Shown: positions 33,220 through 42,212, numbered from the stretch's first letter. The stretch: DNA of 64,000 bases from an alpha proteobacterium SCGC AAA288-E13 (GCA_000504605.1 AZHQ01000001.1:1-64000); one strand, 5' to 3'. Notes: generated from the sequence alone by a model not told the origin. Numbers and translations: made by a program.

Positions 33220-33223
33220 AAAA

Positions 33224-33278
33224 AAGCTTTTTTAGCTGTTTTTTTTAAGCGCTCGCAATTAAGTTAAATCAGCGCCAC
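33224..33278 (-). promoter_or_regulatory. SAM-II riboswitch aptamer upstream of metX
   Basis: The minus strand carries the SAM-II pattern: GGCGCTGATTTAACTTAATT, then GCGAGCGCT, an A-rich joining stretch and CAGCTAAAAAAGC. GGCGC and GCGCT arms (33276-33272 and about 33251-33247) form the first stem, and the GATTTAA loop and AGCTAAAA strand match the conserved pseudoknot parts of the family. SAM-II elements classically precede methionine genes of alphaproteobacteria, which fits metX. SAM binding should reduce metX-metW expression. Confidence 0.92.
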
Positions 33279-33281
33279 CTG

Positions 33282-33310
33282 TTTGTACTAAAAAGTACTC
33301 CTTTTGTCAA
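33282..33310 (-). promoter_or_regulatory. Promoter of the metX riboswitch transcript
   Basis: TTGACA (33310-33305, a perfect -35) and TACAAA (33287-33282, 4/6 for -10) are separated by exactly 17 bases on the minus strand. Transcription would begin about at the first base of the SAM-II aptamer (near 33277), the geometry expected of a riboswitch leader. Confidence 0.75.
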
Positions 33311-33334
33311 TTTAGGTTGTATTTATTTTGCCAC

Positions 33335-33364
33335 TTGACTGCGAATATAGTATCTACCGATAAA
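33335..33364 (+). promoter_or_regulatory. Possible promoter of hisC-tyrA
   Basis: TTGACT at 33335-33340 and GATAAA at 33359-33364 are spaced by 18 bases (5/6 and 4/6 matches). A start near 33371 would leave only about a dozen leader bases before the hisC ATG at 33384. It is back to back with the metX promoter and does not overlap it. Confidence 0.35.
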
Positions 33365-33383
33365 AATTATATTAATTGAAATT

Positions 33384-34463
33384 ATGACTTTACCAAAACC
33401 AAGAAAAATTCAGATTGAAAGATATGTAGAAGGATTATCTCAATTTAAAAAAATTGATAATCCAATTAAATTATCTGCAAATGAGTCTGCTTTGGGACCA
33501 AGTCCAAGAGCAATGGAGGCATTTCAAAAAGAGAAAGATAAAATTTTTAAATATCCAGAATCTGAATCTTCTTCACTCAAGGATATTATATCTAAAAAAT
33601 TTGATATTAATTCTGAGAAAATTATTTGCGGAGCAGGCTCGGATCAGATATTTGATTTAACTTGTCAACTATTTATAGAACCTGGTGATGAAGTTGTAGT
33701 TACAGAATACGGATTTATCATGCATAGGATTTATGCATCACTTCATAGGGCCAAGGTTTTATTGGCTAAAGAGAAAAACTTTAAAGCATCAGCTGATGAA
33801 ATATTAAAAAAGGTTACCAATAAAACCAAAATCGTATTTGTTGCGAATCCTAATAATCCAACTGGCACTTATTTATCTAAAATTGAAATGCTCAATTTAA
33901 GACAAAAACTAAGAAGCGATATCCTTCTAGTTGTTGATGATGCATACTTTGAATTTTTAGATAAAAATGATTTTACTTCTGGTTTAGATCTTTTTAAAGA
34001 TGAGCCAAACGTTTTAATTACCAGAACTTTTTCCAAAATTTATGGTCTTGCAGGTTTAAGATTGGGTTGGGGTTATTCTTCGAAAGAAATTATTGATACA
34101 ATGTATCAAATTAAACCTCCATTTAATGTAAACAGAGCAGCTCTTTGTTCTGGTACCGAGGCAATTAGAGACAACGAATGGACAAGGAAAGCAATTGAGC
34201 ATAATACATTATGGTCAAAAAAAATATTTTCTGTCTTAAAAGAATGTAAAATTCAAACGAACGAACCTACAGCAAATTTCTTTTTGATGAATTTTGATAA
34301 AACAAAAATTAACTCTGAGGAAGCTTTTGAAAAATTAGCTCATAACCGTCTCATTTTAAGAAAGATGAATCAATATAAAATACCCAATGCTTTACGATTA
34401 ACCATTGGAGATAAAAAGTCGAACGAACACTTTATAAAATGTATTAGAGATATTTTAAAATAA
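33384..34463 (+). CDS. hisC: Histidinol-phosphate aminotransferase
   Basis: This class II PLP aminotransferase acts in histidine synthesis, and in many alphaproteobacteria also on aromatic precursors. The 359 residues show LSANESALGPSP, the GAGSDQIF cofactor-binding stretch, ANPNNPTGT, DDAYFEF and the PLP lysine in TRTFSKIYGLAGLRLGW (Lys218). tyrA starts on its last base (TAATG), and this linkage suggests a role in phenylalanine or tyrosine transamination as well. Confidence 0.94.
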   Translation: MTLPKPRKIQIERYVEGLSQFKKIDNPIKLSANESALGPSPRAMEAFQKEKDKIFKYPESESSSLKDIISKKFDINSEKIICGAGSDQIFDLTCQLFIEPGDEVVVTEYGFIMHRIYASLHRAKVLLAKEKNFKASADEILKKVTNKTKIVFVANPNNPTGTYLSKIEMLNLRQKLRSDILLVVDDAYFEFLDKNDFTSGLDLFKDEPNVLITRTFSKIYGLAGLRLGWGYSSKEIIDTMYQIKPPFNVNRAALCSGTEAIRDNEWTRKAIEHNTLWSKKIFSVLKECKIQTNEPTANFFLMNFDKTKINSEEAFEKLAHNRLILRKMNQYKIPNALRLTIGDKKSNEHFIKCIRDILK

Positions 34464-35359
34464 TGTTTAAGAAAGTATGTATAATTGGATGTGGTCTAAT
34501 TGGATCATCTTTGGCAAGAGCAATAAGGAAGTATAATCTTTCTGAAGAGATAGTTTCTTCTAATAGATCAGATGCTGTAAATAAAAAAGTACTTGAATTA
34601 AAGATAGTGGATAATTCAAGTATAGAAACAAAAAAAATGGTCAATGAATCTAATTTAATTATAATTGCCACTCCTTTAAGTAGCTATGAAAATGTTATTT
34701 TAAAAATCAAAGATTCATTAAAAAGTGGAATGATATTAACTGACGTTGGATCAGTTAAAAAAGGTGTGATTAGTTTAGTAGAAAAGATTATTCCTAAAGA
34801 TGTTTCTTGGATCTCATCCCATCCAATTGCTGGAACAGAAGAAAGTGGTCCTGACACTGGATCTTCAGAACTCTTTAAAAACAGATGGTGCATTCTTACT
34901 CCAAGCAAGAAAGTAAAAACAAAAGACATTAAAACACTTAAATCATTCTGGAAAAAAATAGGAAGCAAGGTTGACATTATGGATGCAAAACAACATGATT
35001 ATATTTTATCAATTACGAGTCATATTCCACACCTGATAGCATATAATATTGTAAACACATCAATTAATATTCAGGATGAAAAAGAATCTGCTATTATTAA
35101 ATATAGTGCTGGTGGTTTAAGAGATTTTACGAGAATAGCAGCATCTAATCCAATAATGTGGCGAGATATATTTATCCAAAATAAAAGAAATACATCAAAA
35201 ATGATAGAAAAATTTATTGCAAATCTTGAGGATTTAAAAAGGGCAATTGAAAATGAAGATGGTAAAAAATTAGAAGAAATTTTTATAAAAACCAAAAAAA
35301 TTAGAAAAGAAATTATTGAAGCTGGACAAGATGTAAGCAAACCTGACTTCGGAAGGTAA
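34463..35359 (+). CDS. tyrA: Prephenate/arogenate dehydrogenase
   Basis: TyrA oxidises prephenate or arogenate with NAD(P)+ in tyrosine synthesis. The 298 residues show the Rossmann motif GCGLIGSSLARA, IATPLSSYENV, TDVGSVK, SSHPIAGTEESGP and the helical C-terminal domain with SHIPHLIAYN and GGLRDFTRIA. There is no ACT or mutase domain. Prephenate versus arogenate specificity is not evident. It ends 1 base before the stop of the facing sulfotransferase gene. Confidence 0.94.
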   Translation: MFKKVCIIGCGLIGSSLARAIRKYNLSEEIVSSNRSDAVNKKVLELKIVDNSSIETKKMVNESNLIIIATPLSSYENVILKIKDSLKSGMILTDVGSVKKGVISLVEKIIPKDVSWISSHPIAGTEESGPDTGSSELFKNRWCILTPSKKVKTKDIKTLKSFWKKIGSKVDIMDAKQHDYILSITSHIPHLIAYNIVNTSINIQDEKESAIIKYSAGGLRDFTRIAASNPIMWRDIFIQNKRNTSKMIEKFIANLEDLKRAIENEDGKKLEEIFIKTKKIRKEIIEAGQDVSKPDFGR

Positions 35360-35360
35360 A

Positions 35361-36926
35361 CTATTTTTCTAGTATTTTAAGCAAGGGCAAAAGCTCATTC
35401 TCGTACTTTTGCCATGATTTTACTGAGTTTTTATAAATAGGTTTTCTAGCTTGTGCAAAGCTAGCTGTAATAATACCTCTTTTATTTTTATAAAAAGTAA
35501 GACAATTTTTATCCCAATCTAAATTACAAAAATCTAATAATTTTTTTGATTCAAACTCTTGATTTTCCACTAACTTTTCATAAGAGATATCATAAATAAA
35601 ATCTGGAAGCAGTTGTCTCCAAAATTCCATAAGATTTTGATATAGCTTATGATATTCGCCTACTTCTTCTAGATTATAAGAAAAATTAAGTTGACCTTCA
35701 AAAAAGTTTTTAAATAAAGATAAACAAATATCTTTCATATCTCTTGTACAATGAATTATTTTAGATTTAGGAAGGATTAATTTTATTAAACCAATCCATC
35801 TAAAATTCAATGGTGCTTTATCCGTGATATGATTTTTATTTACATTATATCTATTTAAATTTTCTATATATTTTTTCCCCATATTATTAAAAAAAGGCTG
35901 GTCTTTAATATTAAATTTTTCGGGGAATTTTATTTTGTTATCGACTAAGAAATTTTCTTTCACGACTTCTGTTAAGTCTTTTAGTTCACCTGCACCATAC
36001 ACATTTTTGTGGTTTGCTATTATTTGCTCTACTAAAGTTGTTCCGGATCTAGGCATTCCAAGAACGAAAATCATCTTGTTGCTATTATTGCCTATATTAT
36101 CAAGTTTTTTAAAATCAATCTTCGAAAACGAATTTTTTATGTTTTCAAATAAAATAACATCTTCATTTATGTGATATTTTATAGTTTCTCTTTTTATTTT
36201 ATTCCCAAGTTTGTAATTTTCAAATGACTTCTTGTAATCTTTAATATCTTCATAAGCTTTGCCAAGACCAAAATATAATTCTATTTTTTGGAAATTATTT
36301 AATGAATGATCTTTTAGTTTATTTTCCATGCTTTTCAGATGAGGATTATCAATATTATATTTTATTGACATGCTTAGACTTCTATCAGCTCGAGTAAATT
36401 TGGGATCAATTTTTAAAGCTAATTCAAAATGCTTTTTTGATTCCTCAAACTTTCCAATAGCTTGAAAAGCCATTCCCAAGTTATTATGAACTACGTGAAG
36501 TTTGTCATCTATGCTTAGTGCAAGTTTATAGCATTTAATTGCTTCATCAAAATTGTTTAATTCTTTCTTAACATTTCCTAAATTACATATTGCATGTGTA
36601 AATTTAGGATTTCTTTCTATAGCTTTTTCAAAAGAGGACTGAGCATTTTTTAAGTTGCCCATAGCCAGATATGTGTTGCCCAAGTTGTTTATGGCAACAA
36701 AAAAATTAGGATTCCTTTGAATAGCAATGTTGTAATATTTCATTGCTTCAGAATATTTTTTTTGAAACTGCAAGCATAAACCAAGCATATTATAAATTGC
36801 TATGTAATCTGGAAATTTCTTAATCAGCTTTTTTGCCTTTGCTTCAGCAGATATGTAGTCACCAGTCTTAAAATAATTTAATATTACTTGTGCTTCCTTT
36901 TCTGCTTCTACTTTTGGATTTTTCAT
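35361..36926 (-). CDS. TPR-repeat protein with sulfotransferase domain
   Basis: Two parts are visible in 521 residues. The N-terminal ~245 residues are TPR-like helix pairs with the usual A-x-x-x-x-x-A and NNLG patterns. From about 285 a sulfotransferase domain begins with the PAPS 5'-phosphate loop FVLGMPRSGTTLVEQI (about 287-302), followed by YGAGEL and, later, a 3'-phosphate region around IHCTRDMKDICLSLF. Proteins of this architecture are common in marine alphaproteobacteria, but the acceptor is unknown; a surface glycan, lipid or protein is possible. There is no signal peptide or transmembrane span. It lies 2 bases after the peptidase gene. Confidence 0.88.
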   Translation of the reverse strand: MKNPKVEAEKEAQVILNYFKTGDYISAEAKAKKLIKKFPDYIAIYNMLGLCLQFQKKYSEAMKYYNIAIQRNPNFFVAINNLGNTYLAMGNLKNAQSSFEKAIERNPKFTHAICNLGNVKKELNNFDEAIKCYKLALSIDDKLHVVHNNLGMAFQAIGKFEESKKHFELALKIDPKFTRADRSLSMSIKYNIDNPHLKSMENKLKDHSLNNFQKIELYFGLGKAYEDIKDYKKSFENYKLGNKIKRETIKYHINEDVILFENIKNSFSKIDFKKLDNIGNNSNKMIFVLGMPRSGTTLVEQIIANHKNVYGAGELKDLTEVVKENFLVDNKIKFPEKFNIKDQPFFNNMGKKYIENLNRYNVNKNHITDKAPLNFRWIGLIKLILPKSKIIHCTRDMKDICLSLFKNFFEGQLNFSYNLEEVGEYHKLYQNLMEFWRQLLPDFIYDISYEKLVENQEFESKKLLDFCNLDWDKNCLTFYKNKRGIITASFAQARKPIYKNSVKSWQKYENELLPLLKILEK

Positions 36927-36928
36927 AA

Positions 36929-37675
36929 TTAATTTATTCTTCTTATGCCAATTACTTTTAAATTAGCGGTTCTTTTAATTCTCTTAATAGCGTAATTTGT
37001 ATCCATAATTAAGACTTTTTTTGATGGTCCATAAGCGTGCATTAATTTATTTTTAGATAAGACAACGGCGACATGACCTTGCCAAAAAATTAGATCATTT
37101 TTTTTAATATTTTGCAATTTAATTTTTTTTTTTAAATAATTGAGCTGATCTTTCGTATCTCTTGGACAAAATTTATTATTAAAATTAAAAAATAATTGTA
37201 CTAGAGCGGAGCAATCCACTCCATTAAAATTTTTTCCTCCCCATTGATATTTTTTTCCTTTAAACAAATTAATTCTTGAAAAGATATTTTTATCTTTATA
37301 ATTTATAGGTTTAAGATCTTTTGTTCTTATCCACTGATTTTCAAATTTGATAAATGAACCATATTTTTCTTTTGTATAAATTTTTGAGGAAAAAGTTAGT
37401 TTTTTTTTTTGTTTATTTTTACTAGATGGTCCTCCATAGATATTTGCTGCTAAAACTGAAACTTTATGAGTTGGTTTAGATGGTTTAGCAAATTTTTTTC
37501 TTATTATGAAACCAACATAGTTATCAGTATGTAATTTGATTTTATACCAATTTCCAAATTTTCTTAAAATGGTAAAATTTTCGCCGTACAACATTTGTGT
37601 AACTATTTTGGAAGCAATACTTTTTCTTTTATAAAGATTTATAACTGGATAGTTGTTAGAAAATTTATTTCGCAC
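36929..37675 (-). CDS. SH3-domain NlpC/P60 cysteine peptidase
   Basis: This is probably a peptidoglycan stem-peptide hydrolase. The 248 residues contain two SH3-like stretches (about 10-65 and 70-125), then an NlpC/P60 domain with the catalytic cysteine in FNGVDCSALVQ (Cys155), a histidine in WQGHVAVVL (His201) and HAYGP. No signal peptide is seen, so it may act on cytoplasmic muropeptides, as in recycling. It overlaps the AmpG-like transporter gene by 11 bases, which fits that idea. Confidence 0.88.
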   Translation of the reverse strand: MRNKFSNNYPVINLYKRKSIASKIVTQMLYGENFTILRKFGNWYKIKLHTDNYVGFIIRKKFAKPSKPTHKVSVLAANIYGGPSSKNKQKKKLTFSSKIYTKEKYGSFIKFENQWIRTKDLKPINYKDKNIFSRINLFKGKKYQWGGKNFNGVDCSALVQLFFNFNNKFCPRDTKDQLNYLKKKIKLQNIKKNDLIFWQGHVAVVLSKNKLMHAYGPSKKVLIMDTNYAIKRIKRTANLKVIGIRRIN

Positions 37676-39086
37676 TGAGTTTTAATTTGTTTCTTATTAT
37701 CCACAAACAAATTAAAGAAGGTATTACCATGACTGCGGTAATTACAAAAAAGACTGCCCAAGGATTTTCAACGTTGAAACTAATTAAATTAAAGAATGAA
37801 ATTTTAGCACCTTCTAACCAGTCAACTAATTCTCCCGAGGAAGCTGCTAACGTCGTTCGACCAAGCGTTCCTATTGAGGCAAGCAATGCATATTGAGTTG
37901 CTGTATAAGTTCTATCTACCAACAGTGAGATAAAAGCAACAAAAGCAACGGTTGCAAATGCTGCAGCAATATCATCTAATAATACAGCAACAGCAAAAAG
38001 TAACTCGGATTTTCCGTACCAGGCAAGAGCTGAGAACAAAAGATTTGTAGATGCCATTAATATTCCTGAGACAAACATTGCTTTCACTACTCCAGAACGT
38101 ATTGCAAACAGACCTCCTAGAAGCGTAAATACGACTGTGGTAATCCAACCTATACCTTTAGAATAAAGGGCAATATCACCTTTGGAAAATCCCATTTCTT
38201 TGTAAAAGACAATAGACATACGTCCAAGAAAAGCCTCTCCAATTTTAAAAAGAAATACAAATCCAAGAATACCCAAAGCAATGGCTAAACCATTACGTTT
38301 AAAAAAACTTATTATAGGACCAGCAATTGTTCCGCTGATCCAAGCAATTGATTTTGCAATAACTCCTGAAGACCCCAGCTTTTCTTCTATCATTTGATCG
38401 GTTTGTCTTTGAGCTATTTGTCTTTCGGTAGGTTGTGGCTCATGTACGAACATTAAACCGATGTTGCAAGCAATTATAATTATACCTAGAACCAGAAAAG
38501 TAGTTTGCCAATAATTTTCAATTCCGGCATTTTGAAAATATTCCGCAGCATTTAGTGCAACAACTCCACCCAATTTGTATCCGGTCCACCAACCAACGAC
38601 CGCCATAGCCGCTCCCGCTTGCATCGACATACCTTCATTTTCTCCAATTTGTTCAATTCTTAGAGCATCTACGGTTATGTCTTGAGTTGCTGAAGCAATA
38701 GCGATAATCAAACCAATAGTAATTACTAATGCAAGATTTGCTGTAGGTTCAACTACACTCCAACAAACCAAGCTGACTAAAATAATAAATTGCATGCTCA
38801 CAATCCAGCCACGACGATGACCAATTTTATTGGTTAACCACGGAATACGAATTCTATCGATTATTGGAGCCCAGAGAAAATTAATTGCATAAACGCCAAA
38901 TATTAATCCGGCCCAACCAATGGTACTACGACTAAGACCGTCTTCTTTAAGCCAAAGGCTAAGACTACTTCCAATAAGGACCCAAGGAAAACCACTTATA
39001 ATTCCAAGCAAAAGAATTCGTATCATTCGTCTATCGTAATAAACGGAAAAAGTTTCTGATAATGTTTGTTTTTTATATATATCCAT
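37665..39086 (-). CDS. AmpG-like MFS transporter (muropeptide permease family)
   Basis: This is a 473-residue major facilitator with about 12-14 hydrophobic spans. The N-terminal part shows the AmpG-family features SGFPWVLIGSSLSLWLKEDGLS, WAPIIDR, GHRRGWI and ATQDITVDALRI. AmpG imports anhydro-muropeptides for cell-wall recycling; the family also contains other carriers, so substrate is inferred. I use ATG at 39086, because a TTG 11 codons earlier lies across the trkH end. Its base composition looks less AT-rich than its neighbours. Confidence 0.85.
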   Translation of the reverse strand: MDIYKKQTLSETFSVYYDRRMIRILLLGIISGFPWVLIGSSLSLWLKEDGLSRSTIGWAGLIFGVYAINFLWAPIIDRIRIPWLTNKIGHRRGWIVSMQFIILVSLVCWSVVEPTANLALVITIGLIIAIASATQDITVDALRIEQIGENEGMSMQAGAAMAVVGWWTGYKLGGVVALNAAEYFQNAGIENYWQTTFLVLGIIIIACNIGLMFVHEPQPTERQIAQRQTDQMIEEKLGSSGVIAKSIAWISGTIAGPIISFFKRNGLAIALGILGFVFLFKIGEAFLGRMSIVFYKEMGFSKGDIALYSKGIGWITTVVFTLLGGLFAIRSGVVKAMFVSGILMASTNLLFSALAWYGKSELLFAVAVLLDDIAAAFATVAFVAFISLLVDRTYTATQYALLASIGTLGRTTLAASSGELVDWLEGAKISFFNLISFNVENPWAVFFVITAVMVIPSLICLWIIRNKLKLSAK

Positions 39087-39106
39087 AAAAAAAATTGTAA
39101 ACTTCC

Positions 39107-40552
39107 TTAAGTTTTCCAAAAGCCAGGAAAGAATAATATTAACAAAGTAAATATTTCTAGTCTACCCAATAACATAGCAAAACTCAAAATCCATTTTGCT
39201 ATGTTAGATAATTCATCAAAATTCCCGCTTGGACCTATCATTTCACCAAGACCAGGACCTACATTTGAAATTGCTGTTGCTGCTCCAGAAAAAGAAGTAA
39301 TAAAATCCAACCCGGTTAAAGATAGTAACATTGCAACTAAGAAAAAAATCAAAAAATATAAAAAAATAAATGACATTATTGAGGACATAAAATGTTTGCT
39401 GATTTTTTCCTTATTGTAAGATAATGGAAAAACTCCCCTTGGATAAATCGATTTTTTTAATTCGTTAATTATAAATAACCATAGTATTTGTATTCGAAAG
39501 ATTTTAATTCCACAGGTTGTTGATCCAGCGCATCCTCCAATAAACATTAATAGAAGAAAAAATATTAACGAAAAATTGCCCCATATATCAAAATCTGAAG
39601 TTACGTAGCCTGTTCCAGATAAAATAGAAACTACGTTAAATGCAGATATCCTCAAATGAGAAAAAAGGTTTTCATGTTCTTTTAAGAACAAGTAGAGGGT
39701 CATTATAATTGTTGAAATTATGCAAATGTAAATCAAACCTTTAATTTGTATGTCTTGAAAAAAAATTTTTTTGTTTCCTTTAAGATATTTCAAATAAGCT
39801 ATAAATGGTATGCTGCCCAATATTATAAAAATTATCGATACAATTTCAATTTTAGGATTTTGGAAATATCCTATTGATTCATTGTAAGTTGAGAATCCTC
39901 CTGTTGCGATAGTAGTCATTGCATGAGCAATGCTATCAAAAATATTCATTCCTGCAGAAAAATAGGAAATCGCACAAACTATACTGAGAAAAAAATAGAT
40001 AGAAAAAATATTAAAAGCTATTTCTCTAGTTTTAGGTAAAATTTTTTCAGTTGTATCTCCACTTTCTAATTTAAATAGCTGCATTCCCCCAACATTTAAT
40101 AAGGGCATTACAGTAATTGCCATTATAACGATACCAATTCCACCAAGCCACTGCAGTATTGATCTCCATATAAGAATTGCTTTTGGGGCATTATTTAAAT
40201 CTCCAATAATAGTAGATCCAGTTGTTGTTATTCCAGACATGCTTTCAAAAAAAGCATCACTAAAAGTTAATTCAAGACTTGAAAAAATAAATGGTAAAGA
40301 TCCAAAAATAGCAATACCAACCCAGGATAAAGAGGTTAACAAAAAGGCTTGCTGTAAATTAAGTTTCTTATTTTGATCCAAATTTGATAATAAAAATAAA
40401 GTGCCTATAAATATAGTCACTATGGATGCATAAATAAAAGTTCCATTAAATTCATCATAAATCAATTGAACTACTACTGGAGTAAGCATAAAAAGGCCCA
40501 GAATAATTAATAAAATTCCAAGTGCGAAAAAAACTGTTTTATAATTAGTCAT
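39107..40552 (-). CDS. trkH: Trk potassium uptake membrane subunit
   Basis: TrkH is the K+-translocating membrane subunit of the Trk system. The 481 residues have four selectivity-filter-like loops in membrane-pore-membrane repeats (for example SGITTTGSTI, TIATGGFSTYN, SGTGYVTSDF, SNVGPGLGEM) and a late GRLEIFTLL. The start is ATG at 40552; an in-frame TTG 3 codons upstream is less likely. The regulatory subunit gene trkA is not in this window. Confidence 0.95.
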   Translation of the reverse strand: MTNYKTVFFALGILLIILGLFMLTPVVVQLIYDEFNGTFIYASIVTIFIGTLFLLSNLDQNKKLNLQQAFLLTSLSWVGIAIFGSLPFIFSSLELTFSDAFFESMSGITTTGSTIIGDLNNAPKAILIWRSILQWLGGIGIVIMAITVMPLLNVGGMQLFKLESGDTTEKILPKTREIAFNIFSIYFFLSIVCAISYFSAGMNIFDSIAHAMTTIATGGFSTYNESIGYFQNPKIEIVSIIFIILGSIPFIAYLKYLKGNKKIFFQDIQIKGLIYICIISTIIMTLYLFLKEHENLFSHLRISAFNVVSILSGTGYVTSDFDIWGNFSLIFFLLLMFIGGCAGSTTCGIKIFRIQILWLFIINELKKSIYPRGVFPLSYNKEKISKHFMSSIMSFIFLYFLIFFLVAMLLSLTGLDFITSFSGAATAISNVGPGLGEMIGPSGNFDELSNIAKWILSFAMLLGRLEIFTLLILFFPGFWKT

Positions 40553-40575
40553 TTTGATCAAAACAATATTTTATG

Positions 40576-40595
40576 TTGTATAAATTTCAATACAA
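40576..40595. repeat. Inverted repeat between trkH and lysyl-tRNA synthetase gene
   Basis: TTGTAT (40576-40581) and ATACAA (40590-40595) are perfect 6-base arms around 8 bases in the 97-base divergent spacer. The element may be an operator for one or both genes. With 6-base arms in AT-rich DNA a chance origin is quite possible. No clear promoter pair was found in this spacer. Confidence 0.3.
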
Positions 40596-40649
40596 TAAGG
40601 ATTAAATATACCTATATTTTTTAATATAAATTTAATAAATCTGTAAATA

Positions 40650-42212
40650 ATGATTGATAAATCTATAATTGAAAAAACTAATTCATGGCCTTTTGTTGAG
40701 GCTCGTAAATTAATTAAAGATAGGGAAAGTAATTTAAAAAAAAAAGGAAAAATTACTTTACAAACTGGTTACGGCCCAAGTGGGCTACCACATATAGGAA
40801 CTTTTGCAGAAGTTGCTAGAACCACAATGATGGTAAATGCAATTTTTCATTTAACAGATATTCCAACTGAAATTATTACTTTTTCGGATGACATGGATGG
40901 ATTAAGAAAAGTTCCAGATAATATACCCAATGCAGAAATATTGCGGCAAAATTTAAATAAGCCTTTAACTAGTATTCCAGATCCTTTTAAAAAATATTCA
41001 AGTTATGGGGAACATAATAATGAAATGTTAAAAAAATTTTTAAACGAATTTAAATTTAATTATACTTTTAAAAGTTCAACTGAAACGTATCAAAAGGGAT
41101 ATTTTAACAATGCTCTGCTATTAGTTTTGGAAAAATATGAGAAAATAAAAGAAATTATACTTCCTACATTAGGTAAAGAAAGACAAAAAACTTACAGTCC
41201 TTTTTTACCCGTGTGTCCAGAAACTGGAAAAGTTTTAGAAGTTCCAGTCGTTGAAATTAAAAAAAAAGAAGGAAAAATTATCTATCAAAATGGTGATAAG
41301 AAAGTTGAGACAGAAGTTACAAATGGAAAGTGTAAATTACAATGGAAAGTAGATTGGGCAATGAGATGGTACGCTTTTGATGTTGACTACGAAATGTATG
41401 GAAAAGATTTGATTGAAAGTGCAATTCTTTCTAGCAAAATTTGTCAAACTCTTGGAAAAAAAAGTCCCAATGGTTTCGCATATGAAATGTTCTTGGACGA
41501 AAAAGGCGAAAAAATTTCTAAATCTAGGGGAAACGGAATAACCATTGAAGAGTGGCTAAAATACGCTTCACCAGAAAGTTTATCTTTGTATATGTATCAA
41601 AATCCAAAAAGGGCAAAAAAACTTTATGCCGCTGTTGTTCCAAAGGCTGTCGATGAGTATTTAACATACATTGATAAATTTACGGAACAAGATGATAAAC
41701 AAAAACTTCTTAATCCAGTTTGGCATGTTCATAATGGAAATCCCCCTAAAGAAAAGTCAATTATGCCGTTTTCAGTTTTATTGAATTTGGTTGGAACAAG
41801 TAATGCTACTGATAAAGATGTATTATGGAAATTTATAAAAAAAAATAAAAAAGATATTAAAGTTTCGGATCACCCTATCCTAGATAGTCTAGTTGGATAT
41901 GCATTAAAATATTTTGAAGATATAGTTAAACCAAATAAAAAATATAGAAAACCTAATGATAAAGAAAAAAAAGCACTACAAGATTTGGTTAAGAGATTAA
42001 AAGATTGTAAGGAACAGATGGATCCTGAAGCTATACAAACAATTGTTTATTCAGTTGGAAAAGATAATGGATATAAGGAAAATTTGAGAGAATGGTTCAA
42101 AGCAATTTACGAAATAATTTTTGGCGATCAAGATGGTCCAAGAATGGGATTTTTTATAAGTTTTTTTGGTATAAAAAAAAGTATAGAACTGATTAATAAA
42201 TATATTAAATAA
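40650..42212 (+). CDS. lysK: Lysyl-tRNA synthetase, class I
   Basis: This enzyme charges tRNA-Lys. It is the class I (archaeal-type) form found in many alphaproteobacteria, unrelated to E. coli LysS. The 520 residues show the HIGH-type GYGPSGLPHIGT (about 40-51), the segment WKVDWAMRW and the KMSKS-type EKISKSRGN near 290, followed by a helical anticodon-binding end. pyrD starts on its last base. Confidence 0.95.
   Translation: MIDKSIIEKTNSWPFVEARKLIKDRESNLKKKGKITLQTGYGPSGLPHIGTFAEVARTTMMVNAIFHLTDIPTEIITFSDDMDGLRKVPDNIPNAEILRQNLNKPLTSIPDPFKKYSSYGEHNNEMLKKFLNEFKFNYTFKSSTETYQKGYFNNALLLVLEKYEKIKEIILPTLGKERQKTYSPFLPVCPETGKVLEVPVVEIKKKEGKIIYQNGDKKVETEVTNGKCKLQWKVDWAMRWYAFDVDYEMYGKDLIESAILSSKICQTLGKKSPNGFAYEMFLDEKGEKISKSRGNGITIEEWLKYASPESLSLYMYQNPKRAKKLYAAVVPKAVDEYLTYIDKFTEQDDKQKLLNPVWHVHNGNPPKEKSIMPFSVLLNLVGTSNATDKDVLWKFIKKNKKDIKVSDHPILDSLVGYALKYFEDIVKPNKKYRKPNDKEKKALQDLVKRLKDCKEQMDPEAIQTIVYSVGKDNGYKENLREWFKAIYEIIFGDQDGPRMGFFISFFGIKKSIELINKYIK

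Noticed and set aside
33180..33221. N-terminal extension of metX (14 extra codons)
   Set aside because: These codons lie in the terminator hairpin and its T tract; ATG 33179 gives the normal MetX length.
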